From Sclerurus mexicanus (taxonomy: Eukaryota > Chordata > Aves > Passeriformes > Furnariidae): DNA of 64,000 nucleotides. Positions 61,171 through 64,000 of the stretch are shown here, in pieces. The stretch's first letter is position 1. Each line of letters starts with the position of its first letter. The translations under genes and the position numbers were made by a program. A model generated the notes under the pieces. That model ran no database searches. It had not been told where the DNA came from and saw nothing but the letters and a program-made list of their open reading frames with translations. The stretch lies in contig VWZF01002259.1 of assembly GCA_013396755.1 (NCBI GenBank), positions 124,001-188,000 on the forward strand, read 5' to 3'.

Positions 61171-64000
61171 AGGATAGTTTAACACCAAAGTACTGAAAAA
61201 AACCAGAAGGGTGGCAGGTCCTCAAGTGTCTACATAAAGAAAAGAGAAAAAAAAAAAGAGAAAAAAAAAGGAAAAAATCAGTCGACTGCAGTGGGCACCA
61301 CTCTAAGCACTGATCAGTGCAAGCAGTGAAACAGTTGAATTAGAGAAATTCATCTTATTCTCTTCCTCCTGGTTGCCCCTCTGGGAGCCATGCAGTATGT
61401 GGTCTGGATCTTAAGTTCCTTCTTATGCCAGAAATAAGTTAGTGTTCCTCTTGGAACAGTGTAACAGTGTTATTTTGGTCCAAATAGTTATTAATTAATA
61501 TAATCACCAAGAAAAACAGGATCATAAAGAGAAAAAAAAAAACAACACACATGCATGTAGATACTGGAGAGAGACACAGGAGTGGCGTTAGAAGAATAAT
61601 TGTGCAGCAAAGAAGCAAGCAAATGTTTTAAGACTTTACTAGCTCCATGATTTTCTTATTATTCATATTATCTCCACTCAAAAAAAAAAAGGAAAGCAAT
61701 TTTTTTACATTATGTTGACTTATTTTTATGTCAGTCAAAGCAGCTTTCAGACCTGAATTTTGACTTGCAAGTTTTGAACATCAAAAATCATGCCTATTTT
61801 CTAAGACATCATTAAAATGGTTGTAATGACAAATTTAAAAATATATATTCTATTGTTTAAAAAACATTCCTTAAACTTTTCAGTGATAGTACTGAACATT
61901 TTAAAAGTCCTCTTTAGTAGTTGAAGATTTGTATCAATTTCTTAGTGTTCTTTTTTAATGGTGCTCAAAAGGATATCTCCGGAGTTCGCACACCTTGACT
62001 TGCACTGTTCCTCATATTTAGTATTCTGTTGGGAATAATTCTGACAGAAAAAAATTCTGAGAGTATTTTTTTCTGAAGATGTTGTTAGAATCAAACCAGT
62101 AGGAAAGTGCATCTCTTAATCATTACACAGAAAAAAAGTACAGTGATCTTTTTAATCCTGTTGTTGCATATTATGAATATTGAGAAGCTGTTGGAGTTTT
62201 CTATGGATTTGGGTTTTTTTTTTGTTTGTGTGTGTTTTATTTTTTTCCTTGGATTTTGAGAAATATTGGAGAATTTGTAGGGTTTTTTGCATAGGATAAT
62301 ATATAAGGACTGTGTGCATTGATATCATGGTAATTTAATATTTTACAAAAGAAGGCATCTATCATTATGCCTAAAAAATGCAGTAGTCTATAATGTTATC
62401 ATGATATTTCTCATACGAATATTCCAAAATTTTAATTTTGCTAAATTACAAACTCAGCTGCCATTACGGTTATCTTCAGCTGTAATTATGCAAACTCCAA
62501 CCATTGAAATGTAAACAGACAGTAAGTTGAGTAAGATTAGTTTGTAGCATTAGACTGGATCAGACACTTAAACCAACCATACTAACACCTATTGCTTCAC
62601 CCAAAGACCTTTTAAATCTTTTCAGAGGCTTCATGGATTTTGGATCAGGTCTCAAAAATATAAATTGCTTAATTTTTCTGAATGATTTTAAAACACACCA
62701 AAATTCCTTAAACTAATCAAGGCTTTGCTGATAAGAGCAGGAACATGAGCGAGAAAAGACATGCTATTTCTAATCTACTTAGATAGAAAATGATCCAGTG
62801 CTCCACTTTCAAGAGACCTTTAAATAGCCCCGATTGGGCAGGCAAGCACTACCTATCAAACCACATTACCATATATATTTTATGTATTTTAATATCTTTT
62901 CTAAGCAGGCTGGTAACATAACAATGACGGGTGGGTCTGAATTATCTCTGCTGGTTTTGTTTGTTTTTTTGTTTTTTTTAAGGTGTAATGTGAATTTTTT
63001 TCTGTTTTCTTTGTTTATAGGGCCCATAATGATATTTAGATTTTTTCTTCTTAATCTTAAATAAAATAAAACTTTAAAATCAGGAACCTTTATTTCAGTC
63101 AGGCCTTTTAACAAATATTTTTGCGTTTATAATAGCAATGTTTCAGCTTATGTTTACTGCAGTGAATGCACTAGTGCTATTTTGGTTGCTCCCTAAATAT
63201 TTACAGCTTGCGGCAGAGGTGAAAACATTTAGTTAGGAGTTCTGGCAGCTTTTTAAAAGACTGTAAGGGAAAAAAAACAGATGTTTATTTAAATCTGCAT
63301 TCAAAATAAAACGTACTTCAGGCAACATGCCATGGGAAACAATTTTTCAATGGTTTTTAAAAATTAGACTTGTACACAACTTAAACCAGCAGATAATTAC
63401 ATGAGACCTATGTTTTTCCTTTATGTGTTCATACATCTTAAAAATATATGTTTTAAAAGAGAAGACAATCCTATCTTTTGGCAACACAAAACAAGGTATG
63501 CTGTAAAATGTGTAATGCAAAAATCATTTAAAAACCATTAGTCACTTTGGAACCTTCTGTTTCAAAAGATTTTTTATGTTCTTGAAACAAGAATTGTTAG
63601 AAGTCTGTTTTGACATAATTAGAGATACCTCAGAGACAATCCTGAAACACAGTGTAAGGAATAGTAAGTTTTGTACCGTAAACACATTTGCAACACTAAT
63701 AAACAGAAATGGGGAAAAAAAAGAAAAAGTAACTAACTAAAAACCAAAGTCTGAATACTAAAAAGCTAAAAGTAGTGAGACCTAGGGGAGTGGCCCTGAG
63801 AGGTTAAACCATTTAGCATGAGTTAAAATCTGGCCCAGATTAAAAAAAAACCTGTCTGTCCAAATCCCCACTCTCAATTATCACAGATCCAGAGGTTTGT
63901 TCATCACCTTTTCTTTCTCCCCGCAGCCTGGGTTTTACCAAATAAATAAACAAATAAAACGATCCATTGACATAACGTAGAACAACCTTAGTGCTGCATT
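61171..64000. other. Non-coding sequence, nothing recognised
   Basis: No gene or transposon is recognised up to the window end. Low-complexity A and T runs are frequent (61236-61275, 61679-61690, 62213-62225). Confidence 0.65.
61236..61275. repeat. A-rich tract with GAG interruptions
   Basis: A runs broken by GAG, G and GG form a 40-bp purine-only strand. Confidence 0.9.

Noticed and set aside
1..64000. tRNA, rRNA, snRNA genes or CRISPR arrays
   Set aside because: No cloverleaf with A/B boxes, no recognised snRNA sequence and no regularly spaced repeats were seen; the interspersed repeats are CR1 and LTR copies.

Overview
The window looks like AT-rich, CpG-poor nuclear DNA from a bird, most likely a neoavian. 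The main evidence is a dozen fragments of chicken repeat 1 (CR1) non-LTR retrotransposons, several with the CR1 3' terminus built on ATTCTATG/ATTCTGTG repeats, and five copies or pieces of avian ERVL-like LTRs. There is no bacterial, viral or organellar gene organisation: no operons, ribosome-binding sites, CRISPR array, tRNA or rRNA. I find no protein-coding gene or exon that I can recognise, so the window is best read as intergenic or intronic sequence. Family names rest on remembered consensus sequences, not on a search. Layout: 1-9.25 kb is free of recognisable transposons. 9.26-9.85 kb is a solo LTR on the minus strand, flanked by an identical 5-bp target duplication. 11.5-15.5 kb is repeat-rich: CR1(+), LTR fragment(-), CR1(-), CR1(+). 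18.15-18.35 kb holds an isolated piece of a CR1 reverse-transcriptase core (-). 23.8-24.4 kb is a CR1(-) with an internal deletion. 24.4-35.4 kb is an 11-kb block without recognisable transposons, with a perfect 26-bp palindrome near its left end. 35.4-37.1 kb has two minus-strand LTRs of different subtypes. 39.9-46.9 kb has short CR1 and LTR pieces. 52.4-61.2 kb has four further CR1 copies, two of them head-to-head at 60.5 kb, one carrying a TTGG-type microsatellite. 61.2-64 kb is again free of recognisable transposons. Longer open frames in the window are mostly CR1 or LTR sequence on one strand or the other. A few others (21990-22226, 43049-43189, 19109-19275, 17200-17694, 6610-7155) are noted in the findings as untested exon or transcript candidates. 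I see no new multi-gene system. The points most worth checking are the phase-compatible exon candidate at 21.99 kb, the transposon-free block with conserved-element-like stretches, and the composite CR1/microsatellite structure at 60-61 kb.
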